Shown one piece after another: positions 12,179 to 21,215 of a stretch of 64,000 bases of DNA. Made by a program: the position numbers and the translations under genes. Under the pieces are notes generated by a model. It ran no database searches. It saw only the letters and a list, made by a program, of their open reading frames with translations, and was not told where the DNA came from. Origin of the DNA: Massilia sp. YIM B02763 (GTDB taxonomy: Bacteria > Pseudomonadota > Gammaproteobacteria > Burkholderiales > Burkholderiaceae_D); NCBI RefSeq assembly GCF_030412015.1, contig NZ_JASNRD010000017.1:48483-112482 (forward strand), written 5' to 3'. Each line of letters begins with the position of its first letter. The stretch's first letter is position 1.

Positions 12179-13339
12179 TCAGAGGAGCGAGCGGTAGACG
12201 GCGGCCGTCATGCGGGCCGTGGCGTCCCAGGTCAGCTGGGCGGCGCGGGCGCGCCCGGCCGTGATGCAGCGCGCGCGCAGCAGCGGCTCGCGCGCCAGGG
12301 CCAGCATGGCGTCGGCGATCGCGCCGCTGTCGAGCGGGTCGACCTCGAGCGCGGCGCCCTGCGACACCTCCGGCAGCGAGGTCGTGTTCGCCGACACCAC
12401 CGGCACGCCGGAGGCGAAGGCTTCCACGACGGGGATGCCGAAGCCTTCGTACAGCGAGGCGAACACGAACACACCGGCGCCGGCATAGATGTGGCGCAGC
12501 GCGCCGTTGTCGGTGAGCTTGTTCAGCCAGACCACGTTGGCGCCGTCCTGCTTCGCCGCGGCGATACGGCGCAGCACGTCCTCGGAGCGGGCGCCGGCAT
12601 GGCCGACGATCACGAGCTGGCGCTCGGCGCGCACGGCCGCCGGCAGCGCCAGGTAGGCATCCAGCAGGCGTCCCACGTTCTTGCGCGGCTGCAGCGTGCC
12701 GACGAACAGGAAGTAGCCGGGATGCAGGCCGTTGGCGGCCAGCGTGGCGGCCACGTCGCCGGCAGCGGGCGGATCGAACCAGTCGTCGTCGACGCCGCAC
12801 GGCACCACGGTGATGCGGCGCTCGTCGACGCCGAAGCATTCGACCAGCTCGTCGATCGCATAGTGCGACAGCGCGATCACGCGGTCGGCCTTTTGCGCGG
12901 CCTTGCGCTGCAGCCAGTTCTTGAGGCCCCGCAGGCGCGGATTGCACCACTCGGGATGCTTGATCGGCAGCGCATCGTGCAGGCTCGCCACCACCGGGCA
13001 ATCCATGCGCACGACGCGGTAGTCGGTCACGTGGAACACGTCGACGGGCATGTGCACGCGGTGCGCGCCGGGCGTGACGAGGTCGAGCAGCGAGGCGCGC
13101 TCGAAGGATTGCGGCATGGCCTGCCCCATCGTCAGCGGCGCCCCGCCGCGCGGCCAGGAATACGTGGAGATCGCGCAGCCGGCCTGCGGCAGGTGGCGCA
13201 GCAAGGCCTGGGTGTAGACGCCGATGCCGTCCAGGTGGCCGCCCGTCAGCGCCGGCTCGATCATGCTCGTGCCGATGCCGACGCGCACCGGCGTGGTCGC
13301 ATCCTGGGCATTCATGGTCGTGTCGAGAATGGCTGCCAT
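12179..13339 (-). CDS. GT4-family glycosyltransferase
   Basis: A 386-residue GT-B transferase. Visible features are the N-terminal donor/acceptor loop (LTGGHLDGIGVYTQALLRHL), the helix HYAIDELVECFGV, the GT4 linker FVGTLQPRKNVGRLLDAY and the donor-site segment YEGFGIPVVEAFASGVPVV with its conserved Glu pair. It starts 4 bases after the rmd stop; Met at 13315 (MNAQDA) is an alternative start. Being between rmd and the second GT4, it probably adds D-rhamnose or mannose to a lipid-linked polysaccharide at the inner face of the membrane. The linkage specificity cannot be read from sequence. Confidence 0.85.
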   Translation of the reverse strand: MAAILDTTMNAQDATTPVRVGIGTSMIEPALTGGHLDGIGVYTQALLRHLPQAGCAISTYSWPRGGAPLTMGQAMPQSFERASLLDLVTPGAHRVHMPVDVFHVTDYRVVRMDCPVVASLHDALPIKHPEWCNPRLRGLKNWLQRKAAQKADRVIALSHYAIDELVECFGVDERRITVVPCGVDDDWFDPPAAGDVAATLAANGLHPGYFLFVGTLQPRKNVGRLLDAYLALPAAVRAERQLVIVGHAGARSEDVLRRIAAAKQDGANVVWLNKLTDNGALRHIYAGAGVFVFASLYEGFGIPVVEAFASGVPVVSANTTSLPEVSQGAALEVDPLDSGAIADAMLALAREPLLRARCITAGRARAAQLTWDATARMTAAVYRSLL

Positions 13340-13343
13340 CGCG

Positions 13344-14285
13344 TCAAGCCTGGTACATCCAGCGCAGCGTCTCGACCAGCGGCGGCGGCGCGATGGGTCC
13401 GATCACGCCTGCCAGCTTGGCGTTGCTGCCGGTGAGCGTGAGCACGTCGTTGGCGCGCACGAAGGCCGGGTTGACGTGCACTTCGATGCGGTAGCCGGCG
13501 ATATCGCTCATCATGTCGATCAGGCTCTCGAGCGAGGTCGAACGGCCCGAGCAGACATTGAAGGCTTCGCCGGCGGGCGCCGCGGCCAGCAGGCGGCGGT
13601 AGCAGTTGGCGACCATGCGCACGTCGGAAAAGTCGCGCGCGATGGCCAGGTTGCCCAGCTCGATGTGGCGCGCGCCCTTGCGGAAGTGGGACACGATCTT
13701 GGGCAGCAGGAAGTTCTCGCCCTGCCCCACGCCCGTGTAGTTGAACGGACGCGCGATCACGATCGGCAGCTTGTCCATCCACAGGCGCGCCATGTATTCC
13801 ATGGCCAGCTTGCTGACCGCGTAGTCGTTGGCCGGCGATGGCGGTATGCTTTCGTCGATCACGTCCACGTCGGCATTGCCGTAGATATTGGCCGACGAGG
13901 CCAGCAGCACGCAGGACGGCTTGTGCGTGGCCTTCGACAGCGTTTCCAGCAGGTTGCGGGTGCCGGTCACGTTGACGCGGTAGATCTGGTCGGTGTCCGT
14001 GTGGGCCACGAAGGCGATGGCGGCCAGGTGGGCCACCACGTCGGGCCGCACTTCCTCGATCACGGCGGCGAGGCCGGCGCGATCGAGCAGGTCGACGGTG
14101 AAGATGTTCGGTCCCGGTGCGTGGCCCGGCAGGACGGTGCCGTAGACCTCGTAGCCGGCCGCGGTCAGCTCCTGCGCCATGTAGTGGCCGGTAAAGCCGC
14201 GCAGGCCCGTGATGAGGGCCCGCTTGCCTTCGCCTTCGCGCGGGCTTGCCGCGCGGGCGCGGCCTTCCGTGACCGAACGACTCAT
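13344..14285 (-). CDS. rmd: GDP-6-deoxy-D-mannose reductase (Rmd-type SDR)
   Basis: A 313-residue extended short-chain dehydrogenase. After a short N-terminal extension comes the nucleotide-binding ALITGLRGFTGHYMAQEL (GxxGFxG), then LLASSANIYGN and the catalytic pair in YAVSKLAMEY (YxxxK). Rmd reduces GDP-4-keto-6-deoxy-D-mannose, the Gmd product, to GDP-D-rhamnose. The start at 14285 lies one base after the gmd stop; a longer in-frame start would overlap gmd. The neighbouring GT4 genes support a D-rhamnose polysaccharide rather than GDP-fucose, but a related reductase specificity (e.g. GDP-talose) cannot be excluded. Confidence 0.82.
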   Translation of the reverse strand: MSRSVTEGRARAASPREGEGKRALITGLRGFTGHYMAQELTAAGYEVYGTVLPGHAPGPNIFTVDLLDRAGLAAVIEEVRPDVVAHLAAIAFVAHTDTDQIYRVNVTGTRNLLETLSKATHKPSCVLLASSANIYGNADVDVIDESIPPSPANDYAVSKLAMEYMARLWMDKLPIVIARPFNYTGVGQGENFLLPKIVSHFRKGARHIELGNLAIARDFSDVRMVANCYRRLLAAAPAGEAFNVCSGRSTSLESLIDMMSDIAGYRIEVHVNPAFVRANDVLTLTGSNAKLAGVIGPIAPPPLVETLRWMYQA

Positions 14286-14286
14286 G

Positions 14287-15330
14287 TCAGAACGAGAATC
14301 CCTGTTCGTTGCGGCGCAGGTCGGCATCGACCATCATCTGGCACAGCTGTTCGAGCGTGGTCTGCGGCTTCCAGCCCAGCTCGCGCTGCGCCTTGGACGC
14401 GTCGCCGATCAGCAGGTCGACTTCGGCCGGACGGTAGAACTTCGGCGAGATGCGCACCAGCAGCTTGCCGGTACGGGCGCAATGGCCGGTTTCCTGCTCG
14501 CCCTGGCCCTTGAACTCGATGTCCATGCCGGCGCCCTTGAACGCCATGGTGACGAAGTCGCGCACGGTCTCGGTGCGGTTGGTCGCCAGCACATAGGTTT
14601 CCGGCTTGTCGGCCTGCAGGATGCGCCACATGCCTTCGACGTATTCCTTGGCGAAGCCCCAGTCGCGCTTGGCGTCCAGGTTGCCCAGTTCCAGCACGTC
14701 GAGCTTGTTCAACACGATCTTGGCGACGGAGTCCGTGATCTTGCGGGTGACGAACTCGCGGCCGCGCAGCGGCGACTCGTGGTTGAACAGGATGCCCGAG
14801 CTGCCGAAGATGTCGTAGGACTCGCGGTAATTGACGGTCATCCAGTGCGCATACAGCTTGGCGACACCGTACGGGCTGCGCGGGTAGAACGGCGTGCTCT
14901 CGATCTGGGGCACGGCCTGTACCTTGCCGAACATTTCCGAGGTCGACGCCTGGTAGAAGCGCGCCTTCGGATGCACGATGCGGATGGCCTCGAGCAGGTT
15001 GACGGCGCCGATGCCGGTGATCGACGCGGTCGTGACGGGCTGCTCGAACGACACGCCGACGAAGCTCTGCGCCGCCAGGTTGTACACCTCGTCCGGGCGG
15101 GTGGTCTCGACCAGGCGGATGCTCGACGACAGGTCGGTCAGGTCGTACTCGACCAGCGACAGGTTCGGGTGTTTGTCGATGCCCAGTTCGGCGATACGCC
15201 AGAAGTTGACCGAACTGGAGCGGCGGAAAGTACCGGTGACGTGATAACCCTTTTCCAGGAGCAGTTGCGCGAGGTAGGCGCCATCCTGGCCGGTAATGCC
15301 GGTGATCAGGGCTTTTTTCGTTGCTTGCAT
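14287..15330 (-). CDS. gmd: GDP-mannose 4,6-dehydratase
   Basis: A 347-residue protein of standard Gmd length. It has the Rossmann motif ALITGITGQDGAYLAQLLL, the GTFRRSSSVNF loop (Gmd-specific NADP(H) contact), STSEMFG, the catalytic YGVAKLYAHW (YxxxK), NHESPLRG and YVLATN. It converts GDP-D-mannose to GDP-4-keto-6-deoxy-D-mannose, feeding Rmd encoded just downstream. Met at 15330 was chosen because it directly precedes the TKKALITG strand; longer in-frame forms add a poor N-terminus. First gene of the polysaccharide operon. Confidence 0.95.
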   Translation of the reverse strand: MQATKKALITGITGQDGAYLAQLLLEKGYHVTGTFRRSSSVNFWRIAELGIDKHPNLSLVEYDLTDLSSSIRLVETTRPDEVYNLAAQSFVGVSFEQPVTTASITGIGAVNLLEAIRIVHPKARFYQASTSEMFGKVQAVPQIESTPFYPRSPYGVAKLYAHWMTVNYRESYDIFGSSGILFNHESPLRGREFVTRKITDSVAKIVLNKLDVLELGNLDAKRDWGFAKEYVEGMWRILQADKPETYVLATNRTETVRDFVTMAFKGAGMDIEFKGQGEQETGHCARTGKLLVRISPKFYRPAEVDLLIGDASKAQRELGWKPQTTLEQLCQMMVDADLRRNEQGFSF

Positions 15331-15650
15331 GTTCTTGGTGATTCCAGGTGATGGTCTAAGGTAGGCCGCCGCGACGACGCCGGGCGTGTCGGGAGGGAAC
15401 GGACCAGATAAATTTTCGACAACCTCGCATTGTACCAGAGCGAGCTGCTTAATCGTTGCATGAAAGAAATCATGCAGAATTTGCAATGCCTGCTCGTCTA
15501 TTATCGCCTGAAACCGCAAAACGACCGCGCGGGATTACGCAATGTTACGACTCCATCAAGCTTCATTACAGGTTCACGACACAATGACGACTTTTATGGC
15601 GAAACGCAAAAAGGGGCCCGCAAGGGCCCCTTCCGCCACGCCTGAATGCC
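15331..15650. other. 320-bp intergenic region upstream of gmd with a perfect inverted repeat
   Basis: This region lies between gmd (reading away) and the 3' end of maeB. It contains a perfect TGCATG-N8-CATGCA inverted repeat at 15457-15476 in an AT-rich stretch about 130 bases upstream of gmd, a candidate operator, and the maeB terminator at its right end. No gene was recognised. Confidence 0.4.
15608..15632 (-). terminator. Rho-independent terminator of maeB
   Basis: On the minus strand a 9-bp stem AAGGGGCCC / GGGCCCCTT with a 4-nt loop runs into a T stretch. It lies 19 bases after the maeB stop. Confidence 0.85.
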
Positions 15651-17963
15651 TCAGCGTTGCGAGACCGCGTCCACCACGCACAGCGCCGTCATGTTGACGA
15701 TGCGGCGCACCGTCGCCGACGGGGTCAGGATGTGGACCGGACGCGCGCAGCCCAGCAGCACCGGGCCGATGGCGATGCCGTTGCCGGCCGCCGTCTTGAC
15801 CAGGTTGTAGGCGATGTTGGCCGACTCGATGTTCGGCATGACGACCAGGTTGGCGTCGCCCTTGAGGGTCGACTGCGGCATGATCTTGTTGCGGATCTTC
15901 GAGTCGAGCGCCGCGTCGCCGTGCATCTCGCCGTCGACTTCCAGGCCGGGGGCCTTCTGCTGCACCAGCGCCAGCGTGGCGCGCATCTTGCGGGCCGACT
16001 CGCTGTTCGAGGTGCCGAAGTTCGAGTGCGACAGCAGGGCCACGCGCGGGGTGATGCCGAAGCGCTCCAGCTCTTCCGACGCCATGATGGTGATGTCGGC
16101 CAGTTCTTCCGCCGTCGGGTTCTCGTTGACGTGGGTGTCGACCATCGCCAGCTGGCGTTCCTGGGTGATGATGAAGTTCATCGCCGCATACACGTTGGCG
16201 CCGGCGCGCTTGCCCAGCACCTGGTCGATGTACTCCAGGTGCATCTGGGTGGTGCCGTAGGTGCCGCAGATCATGCCGTCGGCGTCGCCCTTGTGGATCA
16301 TCATCGCGCCGATCAGGGTGTGGCGGCGGCGCATGGCCAGCTTGGCCAGGTCTTCGGTGATGCCCTTGCGCATGACCATCTGGTAGTAGGTGTGCCAGTA
16401 GTCGCGATAGCGCTCGTCGAAGTCCGGGTTGATCACGTCGAAGTGCTGGCCCAGCTTCAGGCGCAGGCCGAACTTTTCGATGCGCTGCTGCAGCACGGCC
16501 GGACGGCCCACCAGGATCGGACGGGCCAGGCGCTCGTCGACCACGACCTGCACGGCGCGCAGCACGCGCTCTTCCTCGCCCTCGGCGTAGACGATGCGCT
16601 TGAGTTCCGGCGGCGCGTCCTTGGCGACCTGGAACAGCGGCTTCATGAAGCTGCCGCTGCGGTACACGAACTGCTGCAGGCTCTCGGCGTAGGCGGCCAG
16701 GTCGGCGATCGGGCGGGTGGCGACGCCGCCGTCCATCGCGGCCTTGGCCACGGCCGGCGCGATGTGGGTCAGGAGGCGCGGGTCGAACGGCATCGGGATC
16801 AGGTATTCCGGACCGAACGACAGGTTCGAGATGCCGTAGGCCGAGGCGACGATGTCGGACTGCTCGGCGTGGGCCAGGTCGGCGATCGCGTGCACGACGG
16901 CGATTTCCATCTCGCGCGTGATCGTGGTCGCGCCGCAGTCCAGCGCGCCGCGGAACATGTACGGGAAGCACAGCACGTTGTTGACCTGGTTCGGGTAGTC
17001 CGAACGGCCCGTCGCGATGATGACGTCGCCGCGCACGGCCTTGGCGTCTTCCGGCAGGATTTCCGGGTTCGGGTTGGCCAGCGCCAGGATCAGCGGGTTG
17101 GCGGCCATGGCCGACACCATCTCCGGCTTCAGGACGCCGCCGGCCGACAGGCCCAGGAAGATGTCGGCGCCCGGGATCACCTCGGCCAGCGTGCGGTGCG
17201 GCGTGTCCTGCGCGAAGCGTTCCTTGTCAGGGTCCATCAGCTCGGTGCGGCCCTTGTAGACCACGCCGGCCAGGTCGGTGACGAAGATGTTCTCGATCGG
17301 GAAGCCGAGGTCGACGATCAGGTCCAGGCAGGCCAGCGCCGCGGCGCCCGCGCCCGACACGACCAGCTTGCAGTTCTTCAGGTCTTTATTGACGACCTTC
17401 AGGCCGTTGAGGATGGCGGCGCCGACGATGATCGCGGTGCCGTGCTGGTCGTCGTGGAAGACGGGGATCTTCATGCGCTCGCGCAGCTTGCGCTCGATGT
17501 AGAAGCATTCCGGCGCCTTGATGTCTTCCAGGTTGACGCCGCCGAAGGTCGGCTCGAGCGCGGCGATCACGTCGATCAGCTTGTCGGGATCGGTCTCGGC
17601 GATCTCGATGTCGAACACGTCGATGCCCGCGAATTTCTTGAACAGGACGCCCTTGCCTTCCATGACGGGCTTGGAGGCCAGCGGGCCGATATTGCCCAGG
17701 CCGAGCACGGCGGTGCCGTTCGAGATGACGGCGACCAGGTTGCCGCGCGCCGTGTACTTGAAGGAAGCAGCCGGATCCTTGACGATTTCTTCGCAGGGCG
17801 CCGCCACGCCGGGGGAGTAGGCCAGGGCCAGGTCGCGCTGGTTCAGCACCGACTTGGTCGGGGTGACGCTGATCTTGCCGGGGGTGGGATACTGATGGTA
17901 TTCGAGCGCTGCAGCACGCAGTTGTTGGCGGAGTTCTTCTTTTTTGTCGATTGACGATTCCAT
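15651..17963 (-). CDS. maeB: NADP-dependent malic enzyme with C-terminal phosphotransacetylase-like domain
   Basis: A 770-residue protein, the usual MaeB length. The N-terminal malic domain shows TPTKSVLNQRDLALAYSPGVA, then NGTAVLGLGNIGPLASKPVMEGK. The metal/substrate region is VNLEDIKAPECFYIE and PVFHDDQHGTAII, followed by the NAD(P)-binding SGAGAAALACL. From about residue 430 the sequence is phosphate-acetyl/butyryl-transferase-like (EGEEERVLRAVQ, GTYGTTQMHLEYIDQ), a regulatory domain in this family. It oxidatively decarboxylates malate to pyruvate with NADPH formation. It is transcribed alone. Confidence 0.95.
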   Translation of the reverse strand: MESSIDKKEELRQQLRAAALEYHQYPTPGKISVTPTKSVLNQRDLALAYSPGVAAPCEEIVKDPAASFKYTARGNLVAVISNGTAVLGLGNIGPLASKPVMEGKGVLFKKFAGIDVFDIEIAETDPDKLIDVIAALEPTFGGVNLEDIKAPECFYIERKLRERMKIPVFHDDQHGTAIIVGAAILNGLKVVNKDLKNCKLVVSGAGAAALACLDLIVDLGFPIENIFVTDLAGVVYKGRTELMDPDKERFAQDTPHRTLAEVIPGADIFLGLSAGGVLKPEMVSAMAANPLILALANPNPEILPEDAKAVRGDVIIATGRSDYPNQVNNVLCFPYMFRGALDCGATTITREMEIAVVHAIADLAHAEQSDIVASAYGISNLSFGPEYLIPMPFDPRLLTHIAPAVAKAAMDGGVATRPIADLAAYAESLQQFVYRSGSFMKPLFQVAKDAPPELKRIVYAEGEEERVLRAVQVVVDERLARPILVGRPAVLQQRIEKFGLRLKLGQHFDVINPDFDERYRDYWHTYYQMVMRKGITEDLAKLAMRRRHTLIGAMMIHKGDADGMICGTYGTTQMHLEYIDQVLGKRAGANVYAAMNFIITQERQLAMVDTHVNENPTAEELADITIMASEELERFGITPRVALLSHSNFGTSNSESARKMRATLALVQQKAPGLEVDGEMHGDAALDSKIRNKIMPQSTLKGDANLVVMPNIESANIAYNLVKTAAGNGIAIGPVLLGCARPVHILTPSATVRRIVNMTALCVVDAVSQR

Positions 17964-18175
17964 GCTTTGCTGCCTTCCTGAACTGACAAGAGGCTTACGA
18001 TTCTAGCAGAGTGACACGCCCGGCAAACTAGGTATTTTTACCGACGGCAGCATTAATCGCCCCCACGAATGGAAGAGCAAAACGCCATAAACAACGTGAA
18101 TTGGCCGCGACGCTCCACACGCCCGGCCATCCTCCTGCATATCCCCGCAGGTAAAGAGCCTATATGCTCAACTGC

Positions 18176-18712
18176 TCATGCAGGCGCTTTCGGGAAGTCG
18201 ACCGCGGTGTCGTTGATGCGGTTGACCAGGTTCGTGAACGTGATGCTGGAGATCGCATAGATCGTGTCCACCACCTGCGCATCCGTATAGCCGGCGGCCT
18301 TGACGGCATCGACCACCGGTTGCGGCACGGTGCCGGTGGTGCCGACCACGGTGCGCACGAAGGTCGACAGCGCATCCAGCTTGGCGTTGCCGGTGGCGGT
18401 GCCGCGGCGCGCCGCCAGGATCGCTTCCGGCGACAGGCCGGCCATCTTGCCCATCAGCGTGTGGGCGGCCAGGCAGTAGTCGCAGCCGGCGACTTCGCTG
18501 ACGGCCAGCTTGACGACTTCGATCTCCTGTTTCGACAGGCTCGTGTTGGCGAGCGCGGCATCGAAGTTCAGCAGGGCCTCGAGGGCGACCGGGCTGTTGC
18601 TGCCGATGGTGTCGTAGGCGTTGGGGACTTTGCCCAGTTTCGATTTGATGGCGGCGAACAGTTCGGCGGTACGGCCGGTGGCGTTGGCGCCCTGGGTGGA
18701 CAAGCGGCTCAT
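18176..18712 (-). CDS. AhpD-like carboxymuconolactone decarboxylase-family protein
   Basis: A 178-residue protein with the AhpD-type redox motif E-x3-Cys77-x2-Cys80-x3-His84 (EVAGCDYCLAAHT). AhpD-fold proteins reduce peroxidatic partners or act on peroxides through this Cys pair; others of the family are lactone decarboxylases, which usually lack the CxxC. The start at 18712 follows a strong purine-rich site (AAAGGAAAG) and beats the ATG at 18745. The gene is divergent from an AraC-family regulator 145 bases away, its likely controller. Confidence 0.85.
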   Translation of the reverse strand: MSRLSTQGANATGRTAELFAAIKSKLGKVPNAYDTIGSNSPVALEALLNFDAALANTSLSKQEIEVVKLAVSEVAGCDYCLAAHTLMGKMAGLSPEAILAARRGTATGNAKLDALSTFVRTVVGTTGTVPQPVVDAVKAAGYTDAQVVDTIYAISSITFTNLVNRINDTAVDFPKAPA

Positions 18713-18857
18713 GGTCTTTCCTTTCAGTGTTGTTGTCGGTATCAAATGCCGTGTGGCATGGAAAGAAGTCTAGGCCGAATGAGGTGGACAATGAATGCCG
18801 GTTTGCTGCGATAATTTGTCCGTTCGTCTCATCCCGTTGCCCCGTCTTTCGAACCAC

Positions 18858-19799
18858 ATGGATACTCTCAGCCGCCTGCTTTCCCTGTTCACCGTCACGA
18901 CCTCGCTCGACACCCGCTGCGAACTGGCCTCGCCCTGGGTCCTCGACGAACCGGCCGTCACCACGCCCGGCACCGCGCCGTTCCACGTGGTCGTCGAGGG
19001 CAGCGCGCTCCTCGATACGGCGGCACTGGGAGAGATCGCGCTGCAGGCCGGCGACATCGTCGTCTTCCCCGGCGGCGGCGCGCACCGCCTGCACGCGGGG
19101 CCCGCGCAGCAGGCCACGCCGGTCTCGACACAGGCGTCCGACGGCCCGCTGCAGCGCAAGGCCAACGAAGGAGACGGTCCCGCCACCGGCATCCTGTGCG
19201 GCAGCTTCGTGTTCGACGAGAGCGCGCGCCGCGCCATGCTCGGCGCCCTGCCCGAGGTCATGATCGTGCACGCCAGCCGCGAGGCCGACTTCCCTGGCCT
19301 GCACGCGCTGGTGCGCCTGTTGCAGCAGGAGACCGCCGACACCCGCCCGGGCAGCGGCGTCGTCGTGACCCAGCTGTCCGGCGCCCTGTTCGCCCTGCTG
19401 ATGCGCGCCTGGCTGGCCCAGAACGCCACCCGGCCCGGCCTGTTCGCCGTGCTGGCCGACCGGCGCCTGGGCAATGCGATGCAGAAGATGCTGGAGTCGC
19501 CCGAACTTCCCTGGACCGTGGCCGACCTGGCGGCGGCCTGCTTCATGTCGCGCGCCACCTTCGCGCGCCTGTTCGCCCAGCTGTCCGGCATGACCCCGGC
19601 CGACGTGCTGACCCAGCTGCGCATGGCGCGGGCGGCGACCGCATTGGCGCACGGCGAACGGGCCGTGGGCGACGTCGCGCTGGCCGTCGGCTACCAGTCG
19701 GAGGCCGCGTTCAACCGCGTGTTCAAGCGCCACTACGGCATGGGCCCGGGCGGGTACCGCCGCGCCCAGCGCGGCCAGGCCCAGCCCGAAGCGGCGTAG
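18858..19799 (+). CDS. AraC-family transcriptional regulator with N-terminal cupin domain
   Basis: A 313-residue protein. Residues about 1-185 form a cupin-type effector domain (LQAGDIVVFPGGGAHRLHAG), as in the cupin_6 AraC subgroup. The C-terminus has the two helix-turn-helix units, WTVADLAAACFMSRATFARLF and VGDVALAVGYQSEAAFNRVFKRHYG. Met at 18858 (MDTLSRLLSLFT) is chosen because it opens the cupin domain as in relatives. Regulators of this subgroup often sit beside the oxidoreductase they control; here the divergent AhpD-like gene is the probable target. The TAG stop lies inside a degenerate REP-like element. Confidence 0.88.
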   Translation: MDTLSRLLSLFTVTTSLDTRCELASPWVLDEPAVTTPGTAPFHVVVEGSALLDTAALGEIALQAGDIVVFPGGGAHRLHAGPAQQATPVSTQASDGPLQRKANEGDGPATGILCGSFVFDESARRAMLGALPEVMIVHASREADFPGLHALVRLLQQETADTRPGSGVVVTQLSGALFALLMRAWLAQNATRPGLFAVLADRRLGNAMQKMLESPELPWTVADLAAACFMSRATFARLFAQLSGMTPADVLTQLRMARAATALAHGERAVGDVALAVGYQSEAAFNRVFKRHYGMGPGGYRRAQRGQAQPEAA

Positions 19800-19830
19800 G
19801 GTAACCGGCTTCGTCGTCCACGCGTTCAAC
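19796..19830 (+). repeat. Degenerate REP-like palindrome at the end of the AraC gene
   Basis: It starts GTAGGGTAACCGGC and ends GTCGTCCACGCGTTC, matching the GGTGGACGGC family at both ends with a damaged stem. The TAG within its first four bases is the stop codon of the AraC-family gene. Confidence 0.5.
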
Positions 19831-19981
19831 AACGCTTGCATCAACAATGCACGCGATCACTGTTGTAAAAGACGGAATCTATCGGTTTCTTTTAAACAAA
19901 TAATTTTACTGCTGGGCTAGACTTAGGTATCATTTTTTCTGATTCGATGCGCCATACGGGCGATCGCGACCACGAGGAATC

Positions 19982-21190
19982 ATGATGACCATCCAGCACA
20001 GCCCGGCACGCCCATCGGCGCGCGACTTCCCCATCGTGATCGTGGGCGCCGGCATGGCCGCCTATGCGCTGGCGCGCGAACTGCGCAAGCGCGACCGCGA
20101 CACCCCGCTGCTGCTGGTGACGGCCGATGCCGGCACCGTGTATGCGAAGCCTCTGCTGTCGAACGCGCTGGCGGCGGGCCGCGACGCCGGGCAGCTGGCC
20201 AGCGCCGGCGCCGCCGAGATGGCCGCCGTGCTGGACATCACGATCCTGTCCCATACCCGCGTCACCGGCATCGACACCGCCGCGTGCGCCATCGACACCA
20301 CGCAGGGACGCATCGGCTACGGCCGCCTGGTGCTGGCCCTGGGCGCCGGCGCGCGCCGTCCGCAACTGCAAGGCGATGCGGCGCACGACGTCATCGCCGT
20401 CGGCCACCTGGACGACTATGCCCTGCTGCGCCGGCGTCTCGACGCCCTGGGGCGTCCGGCGCACATCGCCATCCTGGGCGCCGGCCTGGCCGGCTGCGAA
20501 TTCGCCGAGGACTTCGCCGCCGCCGGCCACCGCGTGACGCTGGTCGACCCGGCACGACGGCTGCTGGCGCAGCTGGTGCCGCCGCCGCTGTCGCTCGCGC
20601 TGCTGCGCGCCTGGCGCGCGCTGCCGATCGCCGTGCGCCAGGGCCATGCGCAGGCCGTGCAGCGCGCAGGCGACCTGCTGCGCCTGCAACTGGACGACGG
20701 CAGCATGCTCGACGCCGACCTGGTACTGGCCGCCATCGGCAGCCGCCCCAACGCGGCGCTGGCGCGCGAGGCGGGCCTCGCCACCGCGCGCGGCATCCTC
20801 GTCGACGGCTACGGCCGCGCCAGCGCGCCGGGCGTGTATGCGCTGGGCGACTGCGCGGAATACGAGAGCGGCGCGGGCACGCTGCTGCGCCCCGGCGTGG
20901 CCGCCCTGCAGGCGGCGGCGCGCGCGCTCGCGGCGACCTTGTGCGGCACGCTCACGCCGATCGAGGACGAACCCGTGCTGACGCTGAAAAGCCCGCTGTG
21001 CCCGATCGCCGTCTGCGCGCCGGCGCCCGGCACCCACGGCGAATGGCAGCTCGCGCACGAAGACCAGCGCAGCATCGCCCGCTTCGTCGACGATGGCGGC
21101 GTGCTGCGCGGCTTCGCCCTCACGCGCCCCGCGCCGGCCCTGCGCCGCGCGCTGATGGCCCAGCTCGACCGGGCGGTCGCCGTCGCTTGA
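19982..21190 (+). CDS. FAD/NAD(P)-dependent oxidoreductase, rubredoxin reductase-like
   Basis: A 402-residue flavoprotein. The FAD-binding Rossmann motif IVGAGMAAYALARELRK lies near residues 19-35, and YAKPLLSNAL matches rubredoxin reductases (RubB/AlkT). A second dinucleotide motif, ILGAGLAGCEFAEDF, binds NAD(P)H. The flavin-contacting GVYALGDCAEY is present. In the family it passes electrons from NADH to rubredoxin, serving alkane hydroxylase or oxidative stress defence; no rubredoxin gene is adjacent, so the partner is unknown. GAGGA precedes two consecutive ATG codons (19982, 19985). An AT-rich leader of about 180 bases precedes it. Confidence 0.82.
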   Translation: MMTIQHSPARPSARDFPIVIVGAGMAAYALARELRKRDRDTPLLLVTADAGTVYAKPLLSNALAAGRDAGQLASAGAAEMAAVLDITILSHTRVTGIDTAACAIDTTQGRIGYGRLVLALGAGARRPQLQGDAAHDVIAVGHLDDYALLRRRLDALGRPAHIAILGAGLAGCEFAEDFAAAGHRVTLVDPARRLLAQLVPPPLSLALLRAWRALPIAVRQGHAQAVQRAGDLLRLQLDDGSMLDADLVLAAIGSRPNAALAREAGLATARGILVDGYGRASAPGVYALGDCAEYESGAGTLLRPGVAALQAAARALAATLCGTLTPIEDEPVLTLKSPLCPIAVCAPAPGTHGEWQLAHEDQRSIARFVDDGGVLRGFALTRPAPALRRALMAQLDRAVAVA

Positions 21191-21215
21191 GGCCAGCCCG
21201 GATTACAATTCCGGG

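Noticed and set aside
10986..13001. A 671-codon frame joining the second glycosyltransferase to upstream sequence
   Set aside because: Only the last 387 codons match a GT4 enzyme; the upstream part is antisense-like shadow of the neighbouring glycosyltransferase frame.
15657..17954. A 765-codon open frame opposite maeB
   Set aside because: Composition-driven shadow rich in Arg, His and Asp; maeB on the other strand is unambiguous.
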